64,000 nucleotides of DNA from Vespula vulgaris (taxonomy: Eukaryota > Arthropoda > Insecta > Hymenoptera > Vespidae), in the NCBI RefSeq assembly GCF_905475345.1, contig NC_066593.1:1252274-1316273 (forward strand), read 5' to 3'. The notes under the pieces are model-generated. The model saw only the letters and a list, made by a program, of their open reading frames with translations. It was not told where the DNA came from and did not search any database. This document shows positions 38,224-51,417 of the stretch, piece after piece. The translations under genes and the position numbers were made by a program. Each line of letters opens with the position of its first letter. The stretch's first letter is position 1.

Positions 38224-40933
38224 TATATGTATATATATATATATGTATGTATGTATATATATGTACAAATTTCTCTACGTAAAACAGATTCTCTGATGGA
38301 TCTGAAGAAAAATGAAGGATAGAAGAAATTGTCTAGAAATAAGGAAGAAAAAAGGATGGTCTCGTGGATCGAAGGAATATCGATCCTCGATCTTTTATTC
38401 GGAAGAAGGAGGAACGGAGGAAGGGGGAAAAAAATAAGAAGTTAGCGTTAACATCGGAGGAACAGATCGAAGGACAAAAAAAAGAAGAAGAAAAACAAGG
38501 ATAATAGATGTTGACGTTTAAGAAATAGATAGATAGATGGATAGATAGATAATAGTCGAGTTACTATCGATCGAAACTCATGTGCACTCTTTATCCACCT
38601 ATCCTTCATTCTTCTCGTCCTTCGTTCTGTCATCTAGCTAGCTACTAGCTAGCTACTAGCTAGCTACCCGCATGAGTTGCGCAAAAGAAGAAGAGCCAGA
38701 GAGAATCCAGGCTGAGAAAAGTCTGGTGGAGTAGCGCCAAGTGGAATAGAATATCTAGAGAGACCCAAGTCGAGCCAAGCCAGCCGTCAGAAACAAAAGT
38801 CGTTCCTCGTGACAAGAAAGACTGAGAAAGAGAGAGAAAAAGAGGGAGAGAGAGAGAGAGAAAGACACGTATAGAGATAGAGAGAGATAGATAAAAAGAC
38901 ACAGAGAAAAAGAGAAAGAGAGACAAAGATAGTGAAATAAAATGGTGAGTTTGCATGGAAGTAATATCCGGCTACTCGTACTTTCGAGAAACGAGCGTCC
39001 ATGAGCGTTTGCGCAGGCGCGTACAGAATAGCACACAGAGAGACGATATACATACATACACATCGAAAGAGCATCAAGGGTTGAACACCGACATATATCG
39101 CCCGTATTTACATACTACATACTCTGGGATCAGAGTTGCATAGGGGATGTACGTATTACAGAACGTTTTTCAAAGCTTCTACGTGTCAGTGAATCCAAAA
39201 GCCGAGCTTGTGTCAACGGCATTCTCTTTTAAAAAGAACTTTTCTTCTCGTCTCAATTCTCTTCGATCGTTTCCCCTCTGTCCGTTTTTTGTTTCCTCTT
39301 TATCCCTTTTTTTTCTTGTTTTTTTTTGTTTTGTTTTGTTTTGTTTTTCCGTTCTCACCCCCTATCCTTACCCCCGCTCTCACATCTCCCCTCTTCTTTC
39401 TCCCGTTATCGATAATAACGAAGTAAAAAATTAATTCGTAATCTATATCTTTTTATTTATCGACGGTTTACTCGTAAAACTTAATCAATAGGTACGATAC
39501 CATCTTAATATCTAACGAGATAAAGAACTTTGGAATATAGTTTACTAATTATTCGAAGAGCTTTTACCCTCTTGTAAGAGAGATAGGTAGAGGATTGGTT
39601 AGGTTCTAGGGTTGAGAAAAGTAGAGGTAAGTTCTATGTATAAGTAAGTTTGGTCGTTTACTCGAGGACGATGTTAAGTAATCGTTAAGATGTGCGTACC
39701 TTAACGCGGTAGTAGGAAATACACTGAGAAAGTAAGTTGAGAAAATAAACGAAGCTGCTACTTCCGTCGACGCTGCTTTTACATACATAGATACGTACAT
39801 ACATACATACATATATATATATATATACATAAATACATACATAGATGGATAGATAGATAGCTCTGATCTCTCGCATGTATTTCCTTTTTACTAATTAAGT
39901 AGACTTACGTATACATTAACGTAATAATCTATGCTTGTCTTTCAAAGATATTTTCCTCGTACACTGATTTTCATGCGCATTAAATATTATTTAAATTATT
40001 CCAAGGTGAATAATAACGATAATGATAATGATAATAATAATAATAACGATGATGACGACGATGACGATGATATTGATAAAAATAAGCGATTGTATGTCAA
40101 GGTTCGAGAAAATTGATGAGAGATCGTAAGTCCATTTTCGGAAACGTATTAATGGCTATAGACGTGTACGAAAAAGGACATACGTCAAAGAAAAGAGGAG
40201 AGAAGGACGCAACCATATTCGATTTCGTGAAAAAGAATTGGCATTGGACGAGCAGCAAAAAAGTATCTTCTCGACGGTGGACGTCCTTCTCTCGACACCC
40301 AATATATCTCTTCATGGAGTCGCGTGGGTGGCTGGGTCAGAAGGTACAGTTATTCGTGAGCTCGAAAGAGATTTATAGATATATACGTCGGATCGATCGG
40401 CAAATCTGCGGAATATGCATATAGAAAAGTATGTGTGCATATATATATATATATGTGTGTGCGTGTGAGTGTGTGCGTATTCGTTTAGATAGATACATAG
40501 ATGCGTATATATATATGTATATATATATATTTTTGTATATGTATATACGTATACACGATTCTTTGACGAGAAGCTTTGACTTTTATTAGAAAGTATACTT
40601 TGTGAAAAATGCGTGAGTATCTTTCTGTCTCTTTTTAGTATCACGATAAGTAGGTACGTGATATGAAGAAGAAGAAGAAGAAGAAAAAGAGAGAGAGAGA
40701 AGATATAAAAATCTCTCATGTTTACGAGTCTCGGTAAGGGAGAGGAAAGTAAATGGAGCGTGTGCATTATTTTGAAAATGTGATGCACCGGATACCCGAA
40801 TCACAGGTTTAAAACTTTACGAAAAGAGATATTATATGGAGTTTCGTTGGAAATTTTCACGAGGTGTAGCAGTAGACGATGTGGTACTCGACGACGTGAA
40901 AAGATTCAAAGGGTATCTACATATCTACCTACT

Positions 40934-41064
<131 letters not shown>

Positions 41065-43043
41065 TGTATATCGTAAAAATTGCTTACGTACAACATGAAA
41101 CACGGAACGAGAGTTTAGTAGAAGTCAAATTCGTTTGATTCAATGTTGTGTTACGTTTGGAATCATATAGTTGGAAGAACACGTGCATCCATTATTGTGT
41201 GTATGTGAGAGAGAGAGAGATTGATAAAAAATTAATAGGGAGAATCACGAATTCACGAGGAAACGCGTGTTTACGATCGGTTCTATTGGCGTAACTATGG
41301 TAACAATGAGTGTTGGGTGGGCAAGAGGTGGAAGGGTGAAAAGGTTAGTTGGGGAAGGAGAAAGAGGAGGAAACAAATACACACATCGTCGATTCGATGA
41401 GTGGTACCAGACGCGTTCAACATTATGGAAAACGAACGATGGCCACCACGTTTACACTGTAAACTCGCACTTTTAACGATTACGTAAGCCGTCGGCCCGG
41501 TGCTACCGTGAGACACGCTAAACACGCTAAACGTTTTGATATATCCACGGTGCGTTAAAGCAAACAAAAGTGGCATGGCACGGGTCCGACGTAACGTTTC
41601 TACGGCCATAACAATCCGTCCAAATTTCTGGTCTATAAAGCATTCATTCGATCATAAACAACGAGATTTACAGAACGGCTACCACCATTGGCCATCAGCG
41701 TCCCTCGGATAGAATTTATTGTTGTCGAACGAACGAAAAAGTGCGTGTCAAAATCCGCGAAAACACGGATAAAGCACGGATAAAAAGAGCCAAACGAGAT
41801 TTCGGACGAGCTTCGGAGTAACCCTCTAAATTTATGTTATATAAATCTGTCGCTCTGGTGCGCGTTTCATCTTGGCAAGTTTTTTATTTCTTCTTTTTTT
41901 TTTCTTTTTTATTTCTTTCTTTCACTTTTCTCTCCATGTTTCTATCTATCTCTCTTTCTTTTTCTACTATATACGTACATATACGTATGTATATAGGAAA
42001 AAAAAAACAAAAAAAAAAGAAAAATATCCAAGATGTGGACAAATATTACGAAGATTCCATACTATTCCATATCAATCTGTTATGCATGGATTCTTCTCAA
42101 ATCATCCTTCCAAAACAGAGACTCTCGCTTAGAGTTATCGGGAACAAGTTTCTCGACTCTCGTAGAAGATAAGAAGGAACGGCGTTACGCTTTATCGATG
42201 GAACAACGTTCGAAAGCAAGTCCATTCGGAGAATCGAGAGCGTGTGCCCGAATGAGTCATCCTCCTACTTTCACCGCTGCTTCGAGAGACTTTTCAAACG
42301 TTAGACGTCCGTTAGACACGAAATGGACGATCTATATACGAACGACAACGACGACGACGACGACGGACGACTTTCACCCATTAAATTGCCAATGGTTTCG
42401 TACTCAATGTTTTCAATAACTTTGTCTTTGCATGTCGAGAGAGAAAGAGATATACAGAGACATACAGAGAGGGGGAAAAAGAGAGAGAGAGACGGAGAGA
42501 GTCTTTCTCGTTGTGGATCATGATAAATTTGCAACATTAAATTCCTGAATTTCTAATTAACCGTGACACTACTATTTATGGGACTTAAACACGCGATTTC
42601 ACAATTAGCTTTCACCATTGATACCACCTAACCGATATATTCCGTGGGAGATGTAAATCTATATATATATATATATTTTGATTTGTTTTTTAAGGATGGA
42701 AGAAAAGAAGGAAAAAGAGAGAATAAAAATGAAGAAAAAAAAGAGAAAGAGAAAGGAGAGGAAAAAATAAAGAAGAAGAAAATAAAATAAAATAAAAAAG
42801 AGAAATAAAAGGAAAATAAAAAAGAGCACGAAACGTCGAGAGAAATCGACGATGAACCTTGGGAAAAATCTTAGGAGAGTGGTTAATGCTCCAAACGACG
42901 AGAAAATAGAAGACTTTGAGAAGAAAAGGCGGAGCTCTTAGCTCTCTTTGAGAAAAGATTCTCCGCGAGTTCGACGTCCGGAGGGAATTCCATGAAGCGT
43001 GGAAAGGGTGAGAAAGGGTGAGAAAGAGAAAGAGAGAAAAGAA

Positions 43044-43074
<31 letters not shown>

Positions 43075-43374
43075 GTAGAGAGAGAGAGAGATGAAATAGG
43101 AAAGAGAAGGAGTTAAGGGTCCGATGAAAAGCGAACGATTCGTGTCGGGGGCTAATGCATCGGTGAAAACGACGAGAACGAAGCGAAAGGGTACGACGAA
43201 ACACGACGTGTATAAGAGTGAGACAAAGATTACTAGAGAGAAAGACTGAGAGAGAAAGAGACAGAGAAAGAGAGAGAAAGAGAGAGAATCTGGAAGGAAA
43301 GAGGTCCATTGACCTGCTGACACACTTCCATTTCCATTTCCAACAACGTCACAGGACCGTATTGCGCTAACCGT

Positions 43375-43421
<47 letters not shown>

Positions 43422-44581
43422 ATTTCTCTCTCTTTCCGTCTTTCTCTTTTACTCTTTCGAAAAGTTACATGTGCAAGCGTGTATAAACGGAGCGAGAGAG
43501 AAGTATTTTTATGCGTACGCATGTTGGAGAAAGCTTTCGCGTTGATTTTTATTTGCACTATCGATGTTTATATTGACGAGGCGAATGTAAAAGCCAAGAA
43601 CGAGGTGTACAAGTACGTCGCAAATGAAATAGTGACGTGTACACGACGTAGGTAGTACCAGCGTCGACCGATTGCCGCCGATGTTTCATATCGGCGACGT
43701 TAAAATTTCTTTTCCATTTTTTCCTACATATTACGTCTACTACTACTACTATTACTACTGTTGCTACACTCGCAGTTCGATCGAAAAAAGAGAAATAAAA
43801 GATAAAAAAGAAACGAGACACGTACGTACGTAGATCTGTTTCATTGAATAGATCTTTTTTCTTTCGTTTCTTTTCCCTTTCTCTCTCTCTCTCTTTTTTT
43901 TTTTTTGTTCTTTTTTATCAATTATCCGAATTAATCCCGTTTCTACGATAAAGGAGATTTTATTAATGTTTGAAGATATACATAGTTAATAATTGAGTTC
44001 CAAGGGATTTACGAGCCAACGCAACGTTGTTTCGTGTTCAAGAACGGAATTTAATGAACTGGATATATAATACATAATATCTTTTATACGATATATTATG
44101 AGCTAAAGAGTCCGCGTGTACGTTAACGTCGAATGGATTAGTTGGAAATAATTAATAACGAAATTAAAAAGAATAGCGAATGAAACGCGGCGAATACGAG
44201 AAACGCAAGTATATATCCTTGCATTAAGTATATCTGTTTACATGTATACGTTGCTTAAGTCTTGCAAAATATATAAACGATATATTATCCATCGACGTTT
44301 CCACGTGTTTATATTTTTCTTAGAAATAATAAGGAAAATTCTGTCCGTTATTATTCGTACATTAGATAATATAATAAGTTAACTAAGGGTTATTATTTAC
44401 CTATTACCACGTAAATTTATTTATCTCGTTTACTGCTCGACCTCATTTATTCGTTAATTGTAAAGTATTATTCATCGTTAGAGTAGTATTGTATGTTTAT
44501 CAAGCGGATAAGTTTGTAGTACTATCAATTAGTTAGATAACTTATTTATGCGCACATATACAATGTATTCGCGTATGTTTT

Positions 44582-44589
<8 letters not shown>

Positions 44590-44633
<44 letters not shown>
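44590..44633 (+). repeat. (AT)n
   Basis: Perfect AT run of about 44 bases. Confidence 0.9.
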
Positions 44634-44634
<1 letters not shown>

Positions 44635-44952
44635 AAGATGTCCTCTTTTTTATTTTTCAAACGTTTTAGGATAAGAATCTAGGCTATGTAAGCGACGACG
44701 ACGACGACGATGACGACTGTATAGAGAAACGGATTCGGAGAACGAACTCGATCGAGAATTTTTCCATTTCTCGGCGCGTCAAAGGGCACGATTAAGAAGT
44801 GGGTGCTTTGGAACCTGAATTCGTGCGATATTCTAGAATCTATGTATGGGGGGATAAGGGATAAAGGAACGAACGTGATATTACGGTATATGGCTGGAGG
44901 CCGAAAGAGAGAACGAAGAGGAAAGGGAACAGATAGATGGATAGATAGAGAA

Positions 44953-44995
<43 letters not shown>

Positions 44996-45580
44996 GAGAG
45001 AGGATTTTCAAGTTATAAGCAAAGTCGTCCATATCGTGTCTCTTCCTATACTATTCGCAGAAGTCGAGTGTATTCTCTTTTCTTTCTCCTACTACATTCG
45101 CAACTGTCGACCTATCGTAACAGCTATACCCACACCTTTCTCTTTTTCCCCAATATTCCAGCATTCCTTTGCCGAGACCACCACTACCAGTACCACTACC
45201 ATTACCACGAACTCTTCTCATCGAGATATTTTTCACATCGTCGAATTCGCGCGCTCGTAAGTTTTACAGTCATGAGTCAACTGATTCGTATCAATGCTAC
45301 CCGTTTAATCGGTAACATCAGATAATAGAGAGTAAAATCGATAATCTTTACTTTATTCATCATTATTCATTCATTCTTTCTTTTCTTTTTTCTCTTTCTT
45401 TCTTCTGTTTTTTTTTTTTTTTTAATTTCTTTTTGAAAGTAATTAAATGAAAGCCGAAAGGAACGAGAAAGATAAAGAAAAAGATAGAAAGAGACATCTT
45501 GTTTTCTTATACCTCTCTAATTAGTCTCGTTAAAGAAGGATTGGAGAAAAACATGTTTGCAAGGGTCAGAGTTCAATGTG

Positions 45581-45616
<36 letters not shown>

Positions 45617-46328
45617 TTCTCTGTTTATCTCTCTCTTTTTACCTTCTTATGATTTAAAATCCATTGAAAAATATATACACATACAGATCCCTTTCCTTCC
45701 TTTGAAAAAGAGGGATGCTTCCTTTTCTCCCTTCTCCCTTCCCCTCCTCCTTTTGAACTTAATTCGATATCACGCGGTGACGATCAAAGCATTCACCCTT
45801 CGTTCTTCTCTTTATTTCTCCCGATTCGTCTCTTTCTCTTCATTTCTCTATCTTTCTTCTATATCTTTGAGTTTCGTAAAGAGTATAGATAGAGAAGAAG
45901 ATGGTTACGAAGAGAAGAGAACACAAGAGAAGAGAAGAGAAGAGAAGAGTAGAGTAGATAGGAGTAGAATCGTTGGAGAAGTCACCGAGTATACAATCCG
46001 GAAGCTTACCGGTCGGTGCTTTCGCGTACCAAATTGAGCTTTGTTCTCAGCGTTACGCTGCTACTCCGATTGGGAACATCCGTGTCCAGAGGCATATTCT
46101 CAAAATCGGTTCAATTTACGTATTCTACGGAGACTAAGCTTCAGAGTGTTGAGTCCCTTCGAGAATAGAAAGGGCCGACACAAACATCCTGGATACGAAT
46201 ATCCGTTTAATGAGAGAGAGAAAGAGAGAGAGAGAGAGAGAATTCAGAGTTTGCTAAATTAATTCTCTCGCTTGACTCGCGTTGCTTTCACTTTAAGCAA
46301 AGTACTATGTTCTCTCTGTCTCTGTCTG

Positions 46329-46365
<37 letters not shown>

Positions 46366-47176
46366 CTATTTATCTCTCTTTTCGCGTGCCGAGTTTCTTT
46401 CATTTTATATTATTTAATAATCTTTCAGAAATATTATACGTGGCAATTGTAAGTTTATCATTAATCATAAATCTCGTCTCTCGTCGAGATGAAAAGGCCA
46501 AGAGGATCGACTTTAGTCGTACTTGTACCGTTAGACGTCTAACGACTATCCGAATCTAATCAACGAGTAGCCATCGGACTCTTGACTTTGTCGTCTTGTA
46601 CAAATTGTTCATATAGAAAAGATGACTATCCTTGGATCATGATGACTCGGCCAGATGCGGTCATTCTTTCTTATATCTTTTATGAATCTCCTCGAGAATT
46701 CTGTTCGTTCTATTAGTTCGTAGCTGTTGTCCGTTCGTTCTTTCGTTCGTTCGTTTGTTTTATTATTTTTTTTTCCCTTTTTTTCGCGTCTCTTTCTTTC
46801 CCTTCTTTCTTTTTTCATTTCTTTCTTTTTTGTTTGTTTGTTATACTCGTTATTAAACACGACGAGAGTATTGGTACAGAACACGCTATACTCTCGTTTA
46901 TTTTATCCATGCGTGTTCATTCAGCCGAGAGAAAAAAGAGGAGGAAATCATTTGTTCGTCCGATTTCGTCGAGCTGGAGCTCGGCATTTCACGTAGCCAC
47001 GACGGATCGATCGTTTCATACGAAATTGAAGGTAGAGATGGCGATCGACTCTAAGCAGCGTGAAACTGCACTATGCTATACCACTGACACAGCGCATACA
47101 CTCGAGATCACGTTGGCAATATGCCTCGCTTCTACAATGTGCCATGTCCGGTCCGTAACTTCCTATTATTGCCAGG

Positions 47177-47226
<50 letters not shown>

Positions 47227-48546
47227 GAGAGTTATACACGAGAGAAATATTGAATCCATGGGACGGACGATCCGTTTCGTTGAACACGAAAGCCAAATAT
47301 CGGTTAATGAAAACGCTATCCATTCTTTTTCTTTTTCTTTATTCTTGTACTTTTTTCTTTTCCTCTCGACTCGACAATTACTTCCTCGACAACACATAAA
47401 AATTACACGAGAATATAAAATACCTATGTATTCAGTTACGTGAGATTTTGTCTATAACCTATGTACATTTTTTATAGATCGATCGAATTCGCAAAGATCC
47501 TCAAGTAGTTAGGTACCTAACGGATCCTACGTACATATGTAGTATGTAATGTTCGTCTCCTATCTTCATCTTCGTTCTTTGCTTAGAAATATAGGAACAC
47601 GATCGAAAACCCATAGGTGTCCATTGTAAATTCAATTCGAACCCGAACCCGAACCCGAGAGAGTATCGTCGAGATATCATCGAAAGGGCAAAGAAACTTT
47701 GTCGACCTTAAAAATTCTTATTGGCCGATAACGCGTTGGGCCCCGGACAAAAAGTTTTACGATTGGAAGCACCCATGTAAGGTAAGAGAAAACGGAGACG
47801 GTGGAGTTACGGGAAGGGGGTGGTTAAGGTGGTTAGGGTGGGAATGTAGGTGGAGAAGGGAGAGGTAGTACGAGGGCTACTTTTTTCGAGGGTTAAAAGC
47901 GTTACATCGACGGAGGATGGTAGAAACCAGGAGCCTGGTGGCGGGCCGATAAGAAAGTATAAAGGCCGCTTGCTCTAATGGCCGGGCCGGCTTAAGTCCA
48001 GCCCCTGTTACCACGATAAACGATAATAATATCTATTATTGGTAAGCCGAAGAGATAAATGATCTCACTCGAAGCACTCGGACTTAGAGCGTAACTTTCC
48101 TTTGCTTTGGCCACGCCGAGTTGCTCGTCCACGAGTTTGAGATACGATCGGCTTTCGGTGTTTTCTCTTTCTCCCCACCCCTTCTCTCTATCTCTCTCTA
48201 TCTCTTTCTCTGTTTCTCTTTCTCTGTTTCTCTTTCTCTGTTTCTCTCTCTCTCTCTCTCTCTCTCTCCTCAGAAGAATTCAGTTCGAGGACGCGTTAAC
48301 CTTGTCCTTTTTTCTTCTCAGTCGTCTTTTTCTACTTCGTCCCTTTCTTCTTATTCTTTTATTTTTATTCCTCCACGATCGAGGTACAATTATCTAAACC
48401 CTTCGACAAAACATAGGAAGAATCGACCGGCAATTAGATAGGACTCGATGTGTAAACGCTTTTTGCAAGGGCCAACGGGCAAAGACACTTCGAAAGAGTC
48501 TGAGCCACGTTAACTCTTTCCACACCCTCTTGCCTTCTCCTCTTTA

Positions 48547-48549
<3 letters not shown>

Positions 48550-48589
<40 letters not shown>

Positions 48590-48590
48590 C
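48550..48590 (+). repeat. (AT)n
   Basis: AT run of about 40 bases. Confidence 0.9.
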
Positions 48591-49140
48591 TTTTCTTCTT
48601 CTACCACCTTATCTGACCGCGTGCAGCAATTATCCCGGACTCTTTGAACTCGCTTGGCCACGCCGGGATTTAATGAGTACCGCCTATAATACCGTCCGTC
48701 GAGATGCCGATACATAAAAGCTATAAATCTGTTCGTCGCCTACCTCCTTTTCCTTCCTTCCTTCCTTCCTTCCTTCCTTCTCTTTATCTCTCTGTATCTT
48801 TCTCTTTATCTCTCCCTCTCTCTCCCTTTCTCTATCTTTTCGACTTCGATCAAAGAGAATCATAAGAGTATAGAGGGTGACTGAATTCAAGGTCAAGAGA
48901 GAACAGAACAGTCGATTAACAAGCAAGAAATTCTTGCCGATCCTTTTATCGGACCGACGATAGAACGCTTTTTAGCAGCAACTTGCCTCGAGACTCGTCA
49001 TTCCTGTAAGAAGGGAAAGAAGGAATTGCGGGACGTAAGAAGAAGAAGAAGAAGAAGAACAAGAAGAACAAGAAGAAAAAGAAGAAGAAGGTAGACGAGA
49101 CTAACGGTACCGATCTCCAACGAGTCTTTATTTCTTTCTT

Positions 49141-49171
<31 letters not shown>

Positions 49172-49297
49172 TCCCTTCTCCAGCAACTTGCTTCACTCGC
49201 AACACTTATTCCAGGCGCCCTGATTTCCTGACCTACTGCCAACGGCGCCGTCGTTTGCTAGCTCGAGCACGCGTGCGCGCGAATGCACGCGTCGTTG

Positions 49298-49326
49298 TCC
49301 TCGTCGTCGTCGTCGTCGTCGTCGTA
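49298..49326 (+). repeat. (GTC)n trinucleotide array
   Basis: About nine GTC units opening a Ser-rich frame, followed by degenerate TCT/TCG units. Confidence 0.85.
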
Positions 49327-50089
49327 TCTTTCGTCTTCGTTCATCGTGCTTCGTTCCTCTTCCTCGTCTTATTTCTCTTTTCCGTCGTCTTCGTCTACCT
49401 CTAATTCAATTACTGCCTTTCACGATCTCCCGTCCGTCAATTTTACTTGCCCGTACAGAGTACCGTGCTTCGTTCATTTAACCAAGCGGTACCAGAGACA
49501 GAACCATGGTATTCATTACCGTGTAAACGTCCACCCGTGAAAAGAACGTTGCTCTGTGGTTGACCCCACCTCTCTCTCTCTCTCTCTCTTTCTCTGTTGC
49601 TTTCTTTCTTTCTTTTTTTCTTTCTTTCTTTCTTTCTCTTACTGACAACGCTCACTTCCGCTCCTTGACTTTCTAGATAATATTATCGTACGAATCGTTG
49701 ACTTTACCTCGATATATTATAAATTTTATGATATACAATGAATTGTATAATATAACACGGTATAATGAATTTGTAAATAATTCGTTTGTATAAGTAAATC
49801 GTAATCGGACAGAGAGAGGGAGATGAAAGAGACGAAAAAAGAAACAAAGGGATTTTAATTGGATCGGGTCGCGTACTACTGCGAAAGAAAAGTTTGAAAA
49901 AATAGTAATTGTAAGATGCTGGAATGAAATAAAAAAATTAAAAGATAGATAAACAAAAAAAAAAGAAAAGAAAGAAAGAAAGAAGAATTAATCGATCCGG
50001 CACTAATCAAACTACAATGGACCAAATCCAGTAGCGAAGTGGAAAGTTTTCTACGTTGGGCCGAAGCGTGCCGCATCGTAGAATCTCGA

Positions 50090-50215
50090 ATGCGAGCGAC
50101 GTCCGGTGCCGTTCCGTGGCCTGCCGCTAAAAGTAGAGAAACTGCGGAATTTTCGCGCTGCTCCTCGCTCCGAAAACCGTCGACGGAAACGAACGCTAGC
50201 TCGCGTCCGCCATCC
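50090..50215 (+). CDS. possible first coding exon of the LITAF-like gene
   Basis: This is a GC- and CpG-rich open block just upstream of the secure exons. The first in-frame ATG is at 50090. The frame runs to TCC|GTGACA at 50215, a usable donor that ends in phase 0, as the 51634 exon requires. The same frame is open upstream to about 49,960 without an ATG, and that part also reads like protein (for example VESFLRWAEACRIVES), so the exon may begin further upstream with another exon before it. No good acceptor is visible because the upstream sequence is A/G-rich. The reverse strand is also open here, so the strand is not certain. Confidence 0.35.
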
Positions 50216-51375
50216 GTGACAAGCTTTTGTGCGGACCTTTGTTCTCCCTCCTCTCTCTATCTCTCTTATTCACTATCTATCTATCTCTATCTCTATCTCT
50301 TTCTCTCTGTCCCTCTGTCTCTCTTTATGTATATATATATATATATATATATATCTATCTATCTATCTCTTTCTTACTGCTCTTCAATCGCTATCTCTTC
50401 CTCTCTTTTTACGTTCCCTTTTGTCTCTCATCTCTCTATCTCTGCCCAACGTGGCAAAACTTTCAGCTTTAAAGTCGGAACTTTCTCGCGGGGAATTCAG
50501 TAAAAGCTGCTTTACCACCTCTCGCGCGTGTTTTACACTTTGAGGATTACTTCCCTTTCCTCCTCTTCTAGAAAGTACTTCCGCTTGGCCGAAAGACTTC
50601 GAGAAAATACGAACGCGATGTCACCTCGTGAACAAATGAAGGAACGAACGAAAGAAAGAACGAGCGAGCGAACACGAACGGACGAACGAACATCGATATC
50701 CTTTATATAAGTAAGAAAAAGCTCTGTCGTTTTTTATTCTATTTTCTCTTGATTTGTTTTTTTTTTCTTTTCTTTTCCTTTCCTCTCTGCTCCCTTCGAC
50801 CTTCTCCTTTTTACCCTTGTTTTTATTACATTCGAGAATAACGTCCGAATTTTATCAAGGAAAAAAGAAAAGAAACAAAACGTAATTTTCTCGATAATTC
50901 TGACAAAGTGCTATACTTATTTATCATCACGCTTTGGGTTTAAAAATAGAATAGAAATATGATGTCAGGATAAAATTGTCTAAGTGGTTATGGCCTCTTT
51001 TCTCTTTCCGTTTCTTTGTTTTTCTTTTTTAATCGTCAACGCTATCTTTCTTATTCTTTCTCTACCATCGTTTTACTATTTTCGCCGAGCGATAATCGCG
51101 CTTTATATTTGCTTGTTCAAATTTTTATTATGGTAGGTGATCGTAAAAATGTAGGAAAACGACGCTCGGATATGCGTTGAAGTAGTCGTATAAGAACGAG
51201 TGACAAATTCAAGGCACTTTACTGGCACGATATTCGCCAAGTTCAGCTTTGTCAACGCAACCGTAAAACCACCCAACGTCTATCCACAAAACGTTTCTAT
51301 CTTTTCTCTTGGGGGAGAGGGAGAGAGAGAAAAAGGGAGGGAGAGAAAGAAAGAGAAAGATAGAAAGTGAGAGAA

Positions 51376-51417
<42 letters not shown>

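Noticed and set aside
40113..40424. 103-codon plus frame MMRDRKSIFGNVLMAIDVYE...
   Set aside because: Some protein-like composition but no acceptor, promoter or domain, and it ends in an AT/GT microsatellite; left unsupported.
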